Positions 33,003 to 44,434 of a DNA stretch of 64,000 nt are shown here, one piece after another. Origin of the DNA: Malaya genurostris (lineage: Eukaryota; Arthropoda; Insecta; Diptera; Culicidae); NCBI RefSeq assembly GCF_030247185.1, contig NC_080570.1, forward strand, positions 126,844,650 to 126,908,649, in the 5' to 3' direction. Position 1 is the first letter of the stretch, and each line of letters opens with the position of its first letter. The notes beneath the pieces were generated by a model, which saw only the letters and a program-made list of their open reading frames with translations, made no database searches and was not told where the DNA came from. A program made the position numbers and the translations under genes.

Positions 33003-33416
33003 GGTGGTTTCAAGATATATGAAAATTCCACTAAGTGGACTAAGAAGGGTTTTTTTTAGATTAGCATCACTCTTCTCATACAAATAGGCAACGCGAATGT
33101 CAAGCACTAGTTTGGAAAAATGATGCTGACTGTGTGACATAAACACTGAAGCATGCTTTTGTGAACTACTTGAATCAATCTGAATCAATTGGCGTCAAAA
33201 TTAGTATCCGAAAATATTTAGTAAAAATATGAAATATATTTTCATGAGACTGTTACGATAGAAAAGAAAGGCATTATCACACCACTAGGTGGATTGAGAA
33301 GAATTTTTGAAGTTTGTAGTTGTTACGAACGTGCATACCAAGAACTGTGACAATCACAGTATTACAACGTTTTTTACAGAACTGAGTTGGTACAGCATAC
33401 ATCTAACAATCTCCTA

Positions 33417-33692
33417 CCCAGGTAACCAGTAAGCATTAATAATGGCATTAAAATAACCTTTTAATGAGCACCAAAAATGCTTATAGTTCTATGTCTGCAA
33501 TCTGAAAGCTCATCTGTTGTAAATCAATTCTGCTTTCAAAATGCACACCAGCCTTAAATAAGCAATATCTATGAATAGCCGTATATTCTGCCAAAGTCGG
33601 CCATAATTTAGTCTCAAGTGCGATTGAAATGCCAATTACCGATTGTTTGCTGTCATAATGCAGCATTAGTTTGTATTTATTGGTTACCGGGA
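33417..33692. mobile_element. TA-flanked MITE
   Basis: The left end is cccaggtaaccagtaa. The reverse complement of the right end is tcccggtaaccaataa. TA flanks both ends (33415-33416 and 33693-33694). The length is 276 bp with no coding region. Confidence 0.55.
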
Positions 33693-35065
33693 TAGCTGCA
33701 TCACTATTCATTACACATACCAATCTCCTCTCTTAGGTTGGTTCTCTGAGATTACCCACTCACCTTTTGGGAATCCTTCTGCAAATCTTTCGAAAATTGT
33801 CTCGGTATCAATGTTGATAACTGTAACCAGAAACGTACAGAATAATGGACAAATTCACCCGTTTTTCTACGTGATTGTTGAGCTGCACTTCAAGCGAGTG
33901 ATTTTTTTTTTAAATTCAGCTGGGAGGATTGGAAAATACGCTTTCATATCTTGTTTCGTCTAAATAAATAGAAAGTCACCAATAAAAACAAATCAAAATT
34001 GGTTAATTTTTCAGTTAACTTGTATGGTACTGGAGAGAAGTTGATTAAATATTATCCAAATTGGTTTTCATAGTTTGTCTTCATTTAAATTTCAGTTTGA
34101 ATTCTCAATTACAACCTGGATTGGATTTTGTGTTTTGGATAAAATAAGATCTCTGGGGCGAGGCTGATATTTGAACCACAATGCGGTCGTGCTCAGTCGA
34201 TACAGATACCGAGCTCTGTTTCAGTCGGGCTGCCTTCTGAGTTTCGCTTCATCACATCCAGTGTAGTTCAGTTGGCTGAACGATTGATCTACGTTCCGTT
34301 TCTAGCATTTCGAATTAAAAAGTTTAAACTGAGTTCTCGATGACTTACGCCGCACAGTGGTCCAAAACTTTGAAAAAGACGATCAAAAGTCTGTACTGAC
34401 TTTCCCTGATTTTTAAGAGCTAACGTGTCTTCGAAGAAGTTTTACAAAATTATTTTACGCTTCTTTTAAAAGTGGCACCATAATTTTTGTTAAGGGGGTA
34501 GTACCAATTTCGAAAAAAAAAAACTTTTTTTCACAAAAAAAAAATGTTTTTCTATCTCATTTTGAAAAAAAAAATATTTGAATTTTTTTTTGCTGAAGAT
34601 ATAAATAATGTAAAAAATATATTTTTTGAGACATATTCACTTTATTTAAAAAATAGTTTTTTTGAATTTATCTACTTAGAGCCTACCTCCATTACCTAAG
34701 TATCTACTACAAAGTGCGCGTAAACAGGCATTAACAAGCAAGCTCATGCTTGCACGCGCAAATTAAGCAAATTGTTGTGATTTTTGTTTTGTTTACTTTT
34801 TGACAATTAACAATATTAGAAAAAATCTTAGTGGAACTCGATACAATTTTTGTAGGTCTTTTCAAAGTTAGTTTTAAATTTTGAAAATCCGAAAAATTAT
34901 CGAAAGTTCAACACATAAGAAAATGGAAAAATGTTTTCCAAACAAAATATGAAAATGTATTGTAAAAATACAAACCTTTACAAAGAGATTTCATTTTTAA
35001 ACGTGTAAATAAATAGAGTTATCGCGAAACAACACGTTTTTTAAGACGGTATGTTGATCGTGCGA
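33693..35065. other. Anonymous AT-rich DNA with a possible SINE
   Basis: No gene was found. On the minus strand near 34166-34218 a gagctcggtatctg phrase is followed about 45 bases later by gtggttcaaat, like box A and box B of a tRNA-derived SINE. Near 33735-33765 a ttctctgagattacccactc phrase resembles the outer end of the arm repeat at 5340. A segment at 34817-34875 is inverted relative to 36175-36238. Confidence 0.4.
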
Positions 35066-35073
35066 CGCTCACT

Positions 35074-35945
35074 TAGAGAAATGCGAGGCAGCTCATAGCG
35101 GTGAGCAGCTCCGAACCGATTAGCTCACTAAAGGGAATCAGCTCATTAAGATTGAACTGAAGGTTTTTTTCGAGCACCGTTTTTTGCGCCGTTTTTCTTA
35201 CTCCGTTATTCTTTCATATGCATGATCGAAACCATTGATGCACAAAGAACAATGCTATGCGAACTAACTTGTTTTCGAATTATTATTATGTCATATTAGA
35301 GAATATCTGCAGAAGTGGCATCCCTGAATGTACCTTAGCCTACTGAGTGAGAGGAAAGATTTCTTATTGACAATGGCTCATTCAATCTGTTAAATAAGAA
35401 TAGATGCACATTTTGAAGAACTGACAAGAGCTCATGAACACATTTCTTCTCATTTATAACTCTCTCTTCAAGAGCCGAAGATCCGTTCAGCTCGTAGCTT
35501 GTTTCCACCTTACCAGCAGGGATGCCAGGTCATTTTTTCAAGAATCTGTGAACAAGCCAAAAACCTGTCTGTGCAAAATCTGTGCACGTTTCCCCGTTTC
35601 CATAATAACTGATTGGAATCATTTTGGTAAGCAAAAAAAAGGTCTCACTATTTCCTACCGCTCTGTAATTTTTGGTGCTAAACTGTGATCAATTTAAAAA
35701 ATCTGTGATCGAATTTAGAATCTGTGTAAATCTGTGACCATTTTCAGAGATCTGTGAAAATCTGTGCCATTTTTTAAATCTGTGCAAAAGGTTGAAAATC
35801 TGTGAAACACAAATTAATCTGTGAATTTGGCATCCCTGCTTACCAGCTGGTGATCTGCGGTTCTTTTAAAAAGAGCTTTGAGCTATCAGCTCATTTGAAA
35901 GATTCGATTCACTGGAATAGCTCAGGAACGAATTGCCCATCTCTA
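35074..35945. mobile_element. hAT-type non-autonomous element with 8-bp target duplication
   Basis: The ends are tagagaaatgcgagg and, as reverse complement of the right side, tagagatgggcaattc. The exact direct repeat cgctcact flanks it (35066-35073 and 35946-35953). The TIR family is shared with 13999-14421. The interior repeats phrases such as agctcattaag and tcagctcatttg. About 330 bp of its 872 bp is a second, nested hAT element. No transposase is present. Confidence 0.8.
35517..35838. mobile_element. hAT-type MITE nested in the previous element
   Basis: The 11-bp TIR cagggatgcca is exact at both ends. The target duplication cttaccag is exact (35509-35516 and 35839-35846). The interior is built from repeated aatctgtgaa/atctgtgcaa phrases. 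It is 322 bp long with no open reading frame of interest. Confidence 0.9.
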
Positions 35946-35953
35946 CGCTCACT

Positions 35954-37039
35954 GCAAAAGTGAGTTACAGAAATAGCAGACGCGTGGCGCCCTCCGTTTC
36001 TTAATCATGCATGGTTTCAGCATGGCCATAGTGAAAATAAATCACACGAATAGTACTCAGGATATTTTCATTGGAAAATAAATTAGATCAGATTCCAAAC
36101 AAAGTAAGGATTAAAAAATAACTTGAAACAAGTTATGATTAGAAAACTAGTTTTAAGGGGGTTGTCATAATTCAATATCTAAAACAAACTTTGAAAAGAC
36201 CTAAAACTAGTTCCATCGAGTTCCACTTAGATTTTTTTCATAGTATTAGGCATATCTTTTCCTATAAATTTTGTAAAAATCAGCTGCATAGAGTTGCATA
36301 TTTCGCTTCGGTGTAAGGTTTTATCATAGGTAAAAAAAGGTAAAATGTTGTATAACTTTGCCAGGAAACAACAAACCTATGCACTACCTTCAACAAAAAT
36401 ATGGAATTTTTTATTTTCTACAATAATTCCTAACAAAGTATGCATAACAAAATAACTCGAAACAAGTTATGAATAAAAAACTGATTTTAAAGGGGTTGCC
36501 ATAAAAACGATTTGTATATCCGAAACGGTGCGGCCTAGGCTTCTGATATGTTTAACAAAGTAAATTATTTTCAATAGTTTTAAAACTTCGTAGAAGAAAA
36601 AAAAATTTCTATCTCTTCAGAAAAAAAGTTATGGTTATATTTTTTGTCAAAGTAGGCCATGAATAATTAAGGATAGAATCAAATTACGCAGTATATATTT
36701 GTAAATAATTTCTTAAAAGCAACTATATGCATTAAAAGAACGGTTTGGCAGCTACTGATTTATGTCCACGTTTTAACTGATTCGATCCACTGTGCGTCGT
36801 ACCGAAAAATAATGTAGCATTTTCATCCGGCTATTTATTTCCGAATGTGGTCAAGTTCGTATAAATAGAATTCTAATTCTGTAAATGAGAAAAATGAGTC
36901 ACGGTTTCGGGAAAAGAATGATGGTTCATATTGTGATAATACACCTTTTTGACTAGACTTTGGAAATTGTGTTGAAAATCGTGGCAGAAACTAACTTAAT
37001 TAAAAAAATATATTATAATGTGACTTTCCGAGCGACAAC
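35954..37039. other. Anonymous AT-rich DNA with repeated segments
   Basis: About 36105-36175 and 36440-36510 are direct repeats sharing aacaagttatga and aaggggttgycataa. About 36175-36238 is inverted relative to 34817-34875 (aagtggaactcgat and aggtcttttcaaag). This suggests a larger decayed inverted-repeat element around the hAT pair. No gene was found. Confidence 0.4.
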
Positions 37040-37090
37040 AGAAAGACATTATCACACCCCTAAGTGGATACAGAAAAGGTTTTTTCTCCC
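37040..37090 (+). repeat. Isolated tail of the dispersed mosquito-type repeat
   Basis: The sequence agaaagacattatcacaccc with ctaagtggat matches the tail at 33263-33300. No head of this copy is visible upstream. Confidence 0.5.
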
Positions 37091-38491
37091 TCTGATCCAC
37101 TGCGTTCACTTTAATCACATTCGGAACCTGTTGTGTTTTGAGCCGGCGGTCTTTTTTTCTTCCTTCGGTTATTCGTCGAATCATTTCTTCCTCATAAAGC
37201 CTATAAAACAGTAATCCCGAAACATAAAAGCTTCAACCTTCAAAGCATCGAACCGAGATTGAGCGCCCACTCTGATTCCTTCTCCAACAACAACAACAAC
37301 AACAAAAACTAAAACCCGAACCCTTTTATTTCGGCAGCCACATTCAACTTGATCCCGCACTGTTTGAGTGGACTTTCCCTGGTTTGGCGTTTCATCCTTT
37401 CGGCATCCTCCTGCAGCACACAAGACAAATCTCTTCGCAAAGCTGCCAGGACTCCTTCGTTGGCACAGAGCGATAAGAAGAAAAAAAACCTCACCGATTA
37501 CCGTTGTCACATTTGGTTAAACTGCGTCGTACGAGATTCCAGTGATCCCGTGTCGGGTTTCGAGATCCTTCGTTTTATCGGTTATCGAGTGTTTTGGAAC
37601 TGTTTTGGAAGCCATCCCAAAAAGCGTGTCACTTAGCAAGTTAGTGGAACCGCTCCCGGCAACCGTAAAACCAATTAGTCTAAATCCCTTGAGAAGCGTC
37701 GCGCCCGGGGGGTAAATTACTTCCAATTCAGAGTACGGTTTTTCGGGTTGCGTGGGTGCGCGTGCCAAAGACGAACGAAGCTTCCACAGAGTAACCCTTT
37801 TCAAATGTGCTTTCTGGAGCACAAACGGTTATTTCTCGGGAAAGCGTGTTTCGTTTGTTCGCTTGTTTGTTGTTGCTACGCAACGGATCCAGTTTTCCTT
37901 CGGCGGTTTCGTTTGTTTGTTTGTTTGTTTGTTATTTCGGTATCCAAATGATGGGACTACGCGGTGGAATTGAATGACACTGTCGGCTGTGGTGCAACAT
38001 TGTCTGTCCCCTGGTAGGATAACAGCATGGGAAAGCGAAGAAGACAAGGCCATCGGAAGGATTGCAAAAGGGTTTAATGATTTGGTAATTGGAAGCAAGC
38101 TTTGAAGTGGTATTTCAAGATTGCTTGTTTTCTTTTCAATTGTAGCATTTGGTATCACCTTGACAACTCATCGGCTTTGTAATCTTCAGATCGACAAGGG
38201 TAATTGTTTTGATTTGATTCGAAGATTATGTCGATTTCATTTCCACTGTAACTGCTGTCAAACGCCAAGTTTCGACCCAAGTTTCAAAGATATTGTCTTG
38301 AAACTCAGATCAGTTTCGAATCAAGTTTCCTATAACCTGTATGTAAGTGTTGAATCAGTGACCAAGTGGGCACCGTAGCCTAGGGTCCAGTGTAGAACTG
38401 AAGCAATAAGCAAGAGTCTGCTGCCACTGTCTGATTACTGAAAGAAAAAAATGAGGCTCCCAATATGACGTTCAGGCACTGTTTTATTTTG
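37091..38491. other. Anonymous DNA, GC-richer from 37.2 to 38.1 kb
   Basis: No transposon or known gene was found. It contains an (AAC)n run near 37286-37305 and (GTTT)n near 37905-37932. Several short frames on both strands have no recognisable domain. It may be host single-copy DNA. Confidence 0.35.
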
Positions 38492-39560
38492 CCATTTGTT
38501 GCTTTAGAGCGAGGGCAATTTGGATGTCAGACGAAAGTAATGCAAGGCAATCATTCGTCCCTTTATTTCTACGGAAGCCAAACTGAGTATCAGACAACAA
38601 CCCGTTCGTCTCGACCCAAGTGTCGAGACGTCGTAGAATAATTTTTTCGAACAATTTTCTGATGCAGGACAACATCGCAATGGGTCTATATGAGTTGTGA
38701 TTGGAAGCTGGTTTCCCCGGCTTTTGAATGGCGATAACTTTCACTTGCCTCCAGTCAGGTGAAACAATATTTTGCTCAAGAAACTTGGTAAACAATTCCA
38801 ACAAACGTCTTTTTGCGAGGTCGGGCAGATTCTTCACCAAGTTGAATTTAATTCTGTCCAACCCAGGAGCGTTATTGTTACAAGACATGAGTGCTATGGA
38901 AAAATCCATCATTGAAAAGGGGCTATCAATGGACCCATTATTTGGAAAAGATTCTCTTATAATGCTATGCGTAGGAACAGAATCTGGACAAACTTTCCTC
39001 GCAAAATCAAATATCCATCGGTTCGAGTATTCCTCACTCTCATTTCCTACGTTACGATTCCTCATTCGTCTGGCCGTATTCCAAAGAGTGCTCATTGAGG
39101 TTTCTCTTGACAAACCTTCGACAAAATGTCTCCAATAGCTACATTTCTTGGCCCGAAGTATGCTCTTGTACTTGGTTTCTAAAGTCAAGATATTTTCAAA
39201 ATTCTGAGGAGTTCCTCCTCCTCGTTTTAAAAACGTCTTGAAAGCATTTTGTTTCGCGTGCTTAGCATCTGAGCACTCTTTGTCCCACCAAGGGTTTGGA
39301 GGCCTCCTGTTAGACGATGGACCAAGAAATCGTTTGGTTTGGGCTTGTTCTGCGGCCTCCAGAATCGAACAAACGAGGAAGTCATATTCTTCAAGTGGGG
39401 GGAGCTCTTCCATTGAAGTTAAGGCACTTGAAATATTACTTTGGTATTTAATCCAGTCAATATTTTTTGTCAAATCATATGGAATATTAACTGAATTAGC
39501 AATGCCTTTGTTACTGCTAATTGAGATGATGATTGGTAAGCTTTCTGGAGATGAAATTTA
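38492..39560 (-). pseudogene. I-clade non-LTR retrotransposon fragment (start of reverse transcriptase)
   Basis: The minus frame at 39473-38484 is open for about 329 codons. It begins MTKNIDWIKYQ, includes RRPPNPWWDKEC, and has the reverse transcriptase entry motifs NNNAPGLDRIKFNLV, VIAIQKPGKPASNHNSY, IRKLFEKIILRRLD and FGFRRNKGTNDCLALL. It stops at QQMA, where homology to the copy at 50.8-51.8 kb ends abruptly (about 38492). The catalytic ADD region and RNase H are absent. Upstream homology to the other copy extends to about 39540. A missing 3' part is unusual for target-primed insertion and points to later deletion or recombination. Confidence 0.8.
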
Positions 39561-39772
39561 TATTCTCTTTCTCCAAAAGGCATAAAACCTCCCCATCTTC
39601 TATACCAACAGATATACAATATCCCAATGGAACAATTTAAGGCTTAGCCTAAACTAAATTACATTACAAATTAATTATATAGTATTTGCTTGTAAAATTG
39701 CTCTAGCTTTACAAGTAGATAGATAAGTAATCATGGACCAACTATTATAAAAAGTTGACTCTAGCAGCGGTA
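39561..39772. other. Short anonymous AT-rich stretch
   Basis: I recognised nothing between the I-clade fragment and the DD37E element. Confidence 0.3.
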
Positions 39773-41066
39773 AGGAGTGTATCGAAAATAAGCTATCCAC
39801 AAATTTTTCTTTCAAATTATGATAAAAAACGGTATTTTATTCAAACTAAAAATTGATCCTTTATTGTACGAGGTAAAACTTTAGCATAATGAAAACCGGA
39901 TGAAATTTAGGTTATTCCTTCACGTTTTTCCGAACTTTTGATCGAACGCTCTTCATCAAGTTCCAGACATGTGTTGCGTCGCATATTTTGTATGCGTGAG
40001 CCCAAATTTTTTTGAACTCCTGCATATTCCCAGCTGCCTTACCAGTCTTCTTGAAGACCTTCTTCACGATTGCCCAGTAACGTTCGATGGGTCGAAGCTG
40101 AGGGCAATTTTTCTCAACGAAATTTATCCCCTTTTCCACAAGCCATAGGTGAGAGTGGTTTTGGCATAGTGAGTCGATGCTAAATCCAGCCAAAAACAGT
40201 GGAGGTGTACTATGCTTCTTATATAAAGGCAGCAATCTCTTCTGGAAACACTCAGATCGATAGATTTCTGCGTTTATGGTTCCGATAGTATTAAAAAATG
40301 GTTGACTTCAAACCACAGGAACATATTGCTTGCCATACAAGTACCTTTCGACCAAATTTCTCCACTTGAATGGACCTGTCCGCATCGCTCACATCCTTCC
40401 CAGTAACGACAGTAAAGTATTGTGGACCTGGAAGGGTTTTTGAGTCCTCCTTTACATAAGTCTCATTGTCCATCAAAGCGCATGCATCCGGACACTACAA
40501 ATGAGGCGAATACAATTTCCAGGCCCTTGTTGCTGCTCGCTTCTTCTATTCTACACTTTGTTTCGAGATTTTCTGCTTCTTGTAGGTCTTCAGGTGATTT
40601 CGCTTCTTGATACGCTGGATAATTCCGACACTCGTTCCTGCTTTTTTGGCCGAATCACGTATTGACATTGATTTGGTCTTTACGATTAGAGATACTTCTT
40701 TCTGGTCCAGTTTCGGGTTGGAAGAACCGGGTTTTCTGGCTCTTTCTGGTAGGTCATCCAAAGAATAGTGTTTCCCAAACTTATTAATGATGGTTTTAAC
40801 ACTGGCATGATGAATTCCAAACCGCTTCGCCAATTTTCGCATAGTAATACCCTTCTCACCTAGCCATGTGTCCAGAACCTTAATTTTCACTTCCTTTTCA
40901 ATACGCGACATTTTGAAAACTGCAGAGTTTCAACCGCACAAACAAGTAAACAAACGAAAACTGACAGCCAAACGCACAGCGTGCTGTGATCTGAGCATAA
41001 AAAACCATCACAAATACATGCGTACAACACAAATGTATGTGGATAGCTTATTTTCGATACACTTCT
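39773..41066 (-). mobile_element. DD37E-type transposon with both ends
   Basis: The left end is aggagtgtatcgaaaataag. The reverse complement of the right end is agaagtgtatcgaaaataag. Both are flanked by TA (39771-39772 and 41067-41068). It is 1,294 bp. The TIR sequence is close to that of the 7311-8456 element, so the two are the same subfamily at different stages of decay. Confidence 0.9.
39902..40911 (-). pseudogene. DD37E transposase, three frames, catalytic residues lost
   Basis: The start MSRIEKEVKIKVLDTWL at 40911 opens a 121-codon helix-turn-helix part (MRKLAKRFGIHHASVK, then SIRDSAKKAGTS) ending at a stop after KQSVE. The next frame has MMDNETYVKED, where the family has MDDETY, so the first catalytic aspartate appears to be asparagine. 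It continues with KVLVWQAICSCG. The last frame has MLPLYKKHSTPPLFLAG, with glycine in place of the second aspartate, and LRPIERYWAIVKKVF with the glutamate intact. The N-terminal half is well preserved. The protein is inactive. Confidence 0.85.
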
Positions 41067-41069
41067 TAA

Positions 41070-42095
41070 TTCTAAGAAGTCAATAAGCCAGCATTCCATG
41101 GTAGATTCCGAAGTGCGAGTCTAATGAATTTGCGTTGAATAGCATCGACACGATCGTTGTCAATTTTGATAATGAGGTGAGCAAACAAAAGCATCATATT
41201 CGAGGATTGGCAGTGTATGTTCCGAAAAATTTTAGCAATTCGAAAGATGAAATCTAAGTATGACACGCTAAACTGACTTGACGTGCAAAAAAAAAAGGTC
41301 GCGACAATTTCAAGTCTGTAAATGTTGACGAAAGTCTGCCGAAAAACCCGATTTTCAAAAGTCTGCAAAAGTCTGCACAACAAAAAATGTCTGCAGCACT
41401 ATGTACGAAATCTACAGATTTACAGACAAATCTGCAGATCTGGCATCTCTGCTTTCAAATTACGTAATCAACGTGATTCTTGAAATCAAGTTTGCTGTCT
41501 AAATTATCTCCTAAGCCTTTCACAAATGGTTCACGTTTAAGAAGGCCAAGTCATATATATTCGTTGAGCGCTTACGAGAGAAGAATATAACGGAACATTT
41601 AGAGGCATTCAGTACCGTTCAGTTGATATGACATCATTTTTGCGAAAGCATCCAATTGAGATTGCAGAAAGCATGCGTCATCTTGACCGTTTATCAGATG
41701 ATATCGTTTGAAATCTGCAGCGAATGATAACTTGAAACATTTCGCGTTGAAGTTGAGATAGAGTAAGAATATAAACGGTCCTAAATGACTGCCTTGAGGC
41801 ACTAAAACAGAACCAACAGCAAATGGTGTCGTTATCCAGTTTCCTATTTACTTAACCATCGTACGGCCAGTTAGATCTGACAGCATCCATCCTGTAGAGC
41901 ACCATTTAAGCTAAGCCTGTCAGGGTACTAAGTTAGTAGATGTAGCTTGTTTAGACTTAAATCCGTGTTGCGTTTGTACTCGCTGCAATTAAGGTTTCAA
42001 AGGTCAGGAACAATTTTTTCGAGTAACCAGAAGACAGCGTTAAGGGAAGCTGTTCCGCGATAATTAGTTATGTCGGATTTGTTGTCTTTTTTTTA
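41070..42095 (-). pseudogene. CR1-like reverse transcriptase relic, split by a MITE
   Basis: On the minus strand, fragments in order are NYRGTASL (near 42050), VPQGSHLGPFIFLLYLN (near 41805), a decayed catalytic segment LSFAADFKRYHL where the family has FADDLK, and SQLDAFAK. The thumb part GLGDNLDSKLDFKNHVDYVI follows. After an insertion come FIFRIAKIFRNIHC and VDAIQRKFIRLALRNLPW. Motifs match the intact frame at 28000-30003, so this is a relative. The second catalytic aspartate pair is altered (AAD), and stops are frequent. Confidence 0.7.
41270..41451. mobile_element. MITE insertion in the CR1-like relic
   Basis: It interrupts the reverse transcriptase between DYVI and FIFRI. Its right end, read in reverse complement, is cagagatgccagatctgcag, like the hAT MITE at 35517. 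The interior repeats aagtctgcaaaagtctgc. I could not find the left TIR, so the left boundary is approximate. Confidence 0.45.
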
Positions 42096-42227
42096 AACCC
42101 TGGGAAGACACACCCAAACCTCAGTTTACAAACACGTTTTTCAAGTTACCTCTTTTTACGAACCAAATCCCAAATAACGTAAACTTTTTTTTGCGAACCT
42201 ACTTTATAAAAAGACGTTTTAGCATAC

Positions 42228-43015
42228 AATGAAAACGAATTCCGGCTCATTCATGTTCCATGGAAACGACTACAATATGGGTAGTTTTGGAACGGGTTTA
42301 GAGAATAAATTCCGGATAGTGTTGCTTGAGGTATTTTGGAAATCCAAGATGGCGACTTCCGGTTTGACGATATTCCTTAAAAACTTCCGGTTCCTTGACA
42401 TTCCTCAAATACCCTTACAATATGGGTATCTTCGGAACGGGATGCATAAATAGATGTTGGAAAACGATGTTTAAGGAAGATTTGTAATCGAAGCTGGCGA
42501 ATTCTTGTAAAGAATCGAATTAAATCTGCTTGTGAAAAAGATCTAATAAACAAGCGCCGGAAACCGATATTTGGTGTACCACGATAGCAACCTCCAGTTC
42601 ATCGATATGCCTTGCAAATCATTAAAATAAAGGAATTTTCAGAACTGATTGGATACCAATAGCCGATGTTTGAACTTGTTTTTTTAAAAATTCTTTGTGG
42701 TGATTTCCGGTATAGTGTTTGCAAGGAAGACTAAGTTCAACGAATGCGGTAATAACTTTAAAGGAATATTAATAAACTGATGTCGTGATCTTGTATTTCT
42801 AAAAAACTTCAAATATTGTTCGATCCAAAACTACTAATTCTGTTAGGGTTTTCAAGGAATGTCAATGAACCGGAAGTCGCCATCGGATTTCGGAACCACG
42901 TCAAATATCGTTTTCCGACATCAACTCATCAATCCCGTTCCGAAAATATTCATATTCTATGGGTTTTTAAGGAAACCAAAGTTGCCATCTCTCTCTCTCT
43001 CTCTTTCTAATCATG
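42228..43015. repeat. Dispersed repeat with tandem and inverted units
   Basis: Phrases acaatatgggta with tttggaacggg, then aagatggcgacttccggtt recur at about 42270-42370 and 42410-42480. About 42840-43000 holds the same phrases in reverse complement. The block therefore has opposed halves. It ends in a (CT)n run near 42989-43008. No protein is expected from the short frames here. Confidence 0.55.
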
Positions 43016-43129
43016 GTCGTTGTGATAAGATGGTGAGGTCCAATAGGGCAACGAACAGAAACGGTAATGATTGCTTCAGATACTTGATGGCTGTTGAGGA
43101 CTTACACAGAAAACACTGCCTCCGGAATA

Positions 43130-44426
43130 ACAGTTCGGCTGAAAAGTTCGTATCGTTTAATAGAAACACACATTTTTTTGCCAAAATTCGTTTTTGTTAT
43201 TATTCATCATAATTTCCATCAGAGGCGATACAGCGATTATAGCGATCTTCCAACTTTTCGATACCATTTTTGTAATACGATGTGTCCTTTGCCTCAAAAT
43301 AGGCCTCAGTTTCAGCGATTACCTCTTCATTGCTTCTAATTTTTTTACCAGCGAGCATTCTCTTGAGATCTGAGAACAGGAAAAAGTCACTGGGGGCCAA
43401 ATCTGGAGAATACGGTGGATGAGGGAGCAATTCGAAGCCCAATTCGTTCAATTTCAGCATGGTTTTCATCGACTTGTGACACGGTGCATTGTCTTGATGA
43501 AACAAAACTTTTTTCTTCTTCAAATGAGGCCGTTTTTTTTTAAATTTCGTCCTTCAAATGCTCTAATAACGCTATATAATAGTCACTGTTGATGGTTTTT
43601 CCCTTTTCAAGGTAGTCGATGAAAATTATACCATGCGAATCCCAAAATACAGACGCCATAACCTTGCCGGCCGATTGTTGAGTCTTTCCACGCTTTGGGT
43701 TCGGTTCATCGCGTGCAGTCCACTCAGCTGACTGTCGATTGGACTCCGGAGTGAAGTGATGGAGCCATGTTTCGTCCATTGTTATATATCGACGAAAAAA
43801 ATCGGTTTTATTTCGATATAACAGCTCCAAACACTGCTCAGAATCATCAATTCGTTGTTGTTTTTGATCGATTGTGAGCTCACGCGGCACCCATTTTGTA
43901 CAAAGCTTTCTCATATCCAAATATTCGTGAATAATATGTCCAACACGTTCCTTTGATATCTTTAGGGTGTCAGCTATCTCGATCAACTTCACTTTACCGT
44001 CATTGAAAATCATTTTGTGGATTTTTTTCATGTTTTCATCGGTAACAGCCTCTTTTGGACGTCCACTGCGTTCATCGTCTTCGGTGCTCATATGACCAGT
44101 ACGAAATTTTGCAAACCACTTACGAATTGTGGCTTCACCCGGTGCAGAGTCTGGATAACACCCATCAAGCCATTTTTTGGTATCGGCGGCACTTTTTTTC
44201 ATCAAAAAGTAGTGTTTCATCAACACACGAAATTCCTTTTTTTCCATTTTTTTCACAATAACAAAAGTAGCTTCACTCGAAATGCAATATCTCACAAACT
44301 AATAATCAGACAGCTGTCAAATTTATACACGTATCTTTTGAAGGTTGGTACTAACTGAAAATGGTATGGATTTAATTCTAGTGGCGCCCTCTCATAGAAA
44401 CGATACGAACTTTTCAGCCGATCTGT
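43130..44426 (-). mobile_element. Complete mariner element
   Basis: The terminal repeats acagttcggctgaaaagttc.. and, as reverse complement of the right end, acagatcggctgaaaagttc.. agree at about 28 of 29 positions. TA lies outside both ends (43128-43129 and 44427-44428). The length of 1,297 bp is normal for mariner. It is inserted at or near the 3' end of the RTE-clade relic. Confidence 0.92.
43200..44255 (-). pseudogene. Mariner transposase, about 350 codons, single frameshift
   Basis: The start chosen is the ATG at 44255 (MEKKEFRVLMKHYFLM), because mariner proteins begin this way and upstream codons to 44295 lie in the terminal repeat region. The DNA-binding domain contains EATIRKWFAKFRTGH and IEIADTLKIS. 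The WVPREL linker follows. The catalytic motifs are MDETWLHHF, HQDNAPCHKS and YSPDLAPSDFFLF, fitting D,D34D. The C-terminus is GNYDE with the stop at 43200. The only break I see is a one-base frame change near 43530, in an A run between HLKDEI and KKKKVLFHQD. It could be a real mutation or a sequencing error in a homopolymer. Confidence 0.88.
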
Positions 44427-44434
44427 TAGATTAC

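Larger units (their letters stand above)
31728..33300 (+). repeat. Dispersed mosquito-type repeat, third and most complete copy
   Basis: The head is gcctttctctatagaaaggt, then ccattcgactcagttcgacg and a (TG)n tract. Four tandem 164-168 bp units follow. A palindromic insertion lies in the distal part. The tail at about 33263-33300 is gaaaggcattatcacaccac with ctaggtggattg, the typical end of this family. It splits the minisatellite. Confidence 0.7.

Noticed and set aside
37349..37636. 95-codon frame in the GC-richer island
   Set aside because: Overlaps open frames on both strands and has no domain; composition alone explains the openness.
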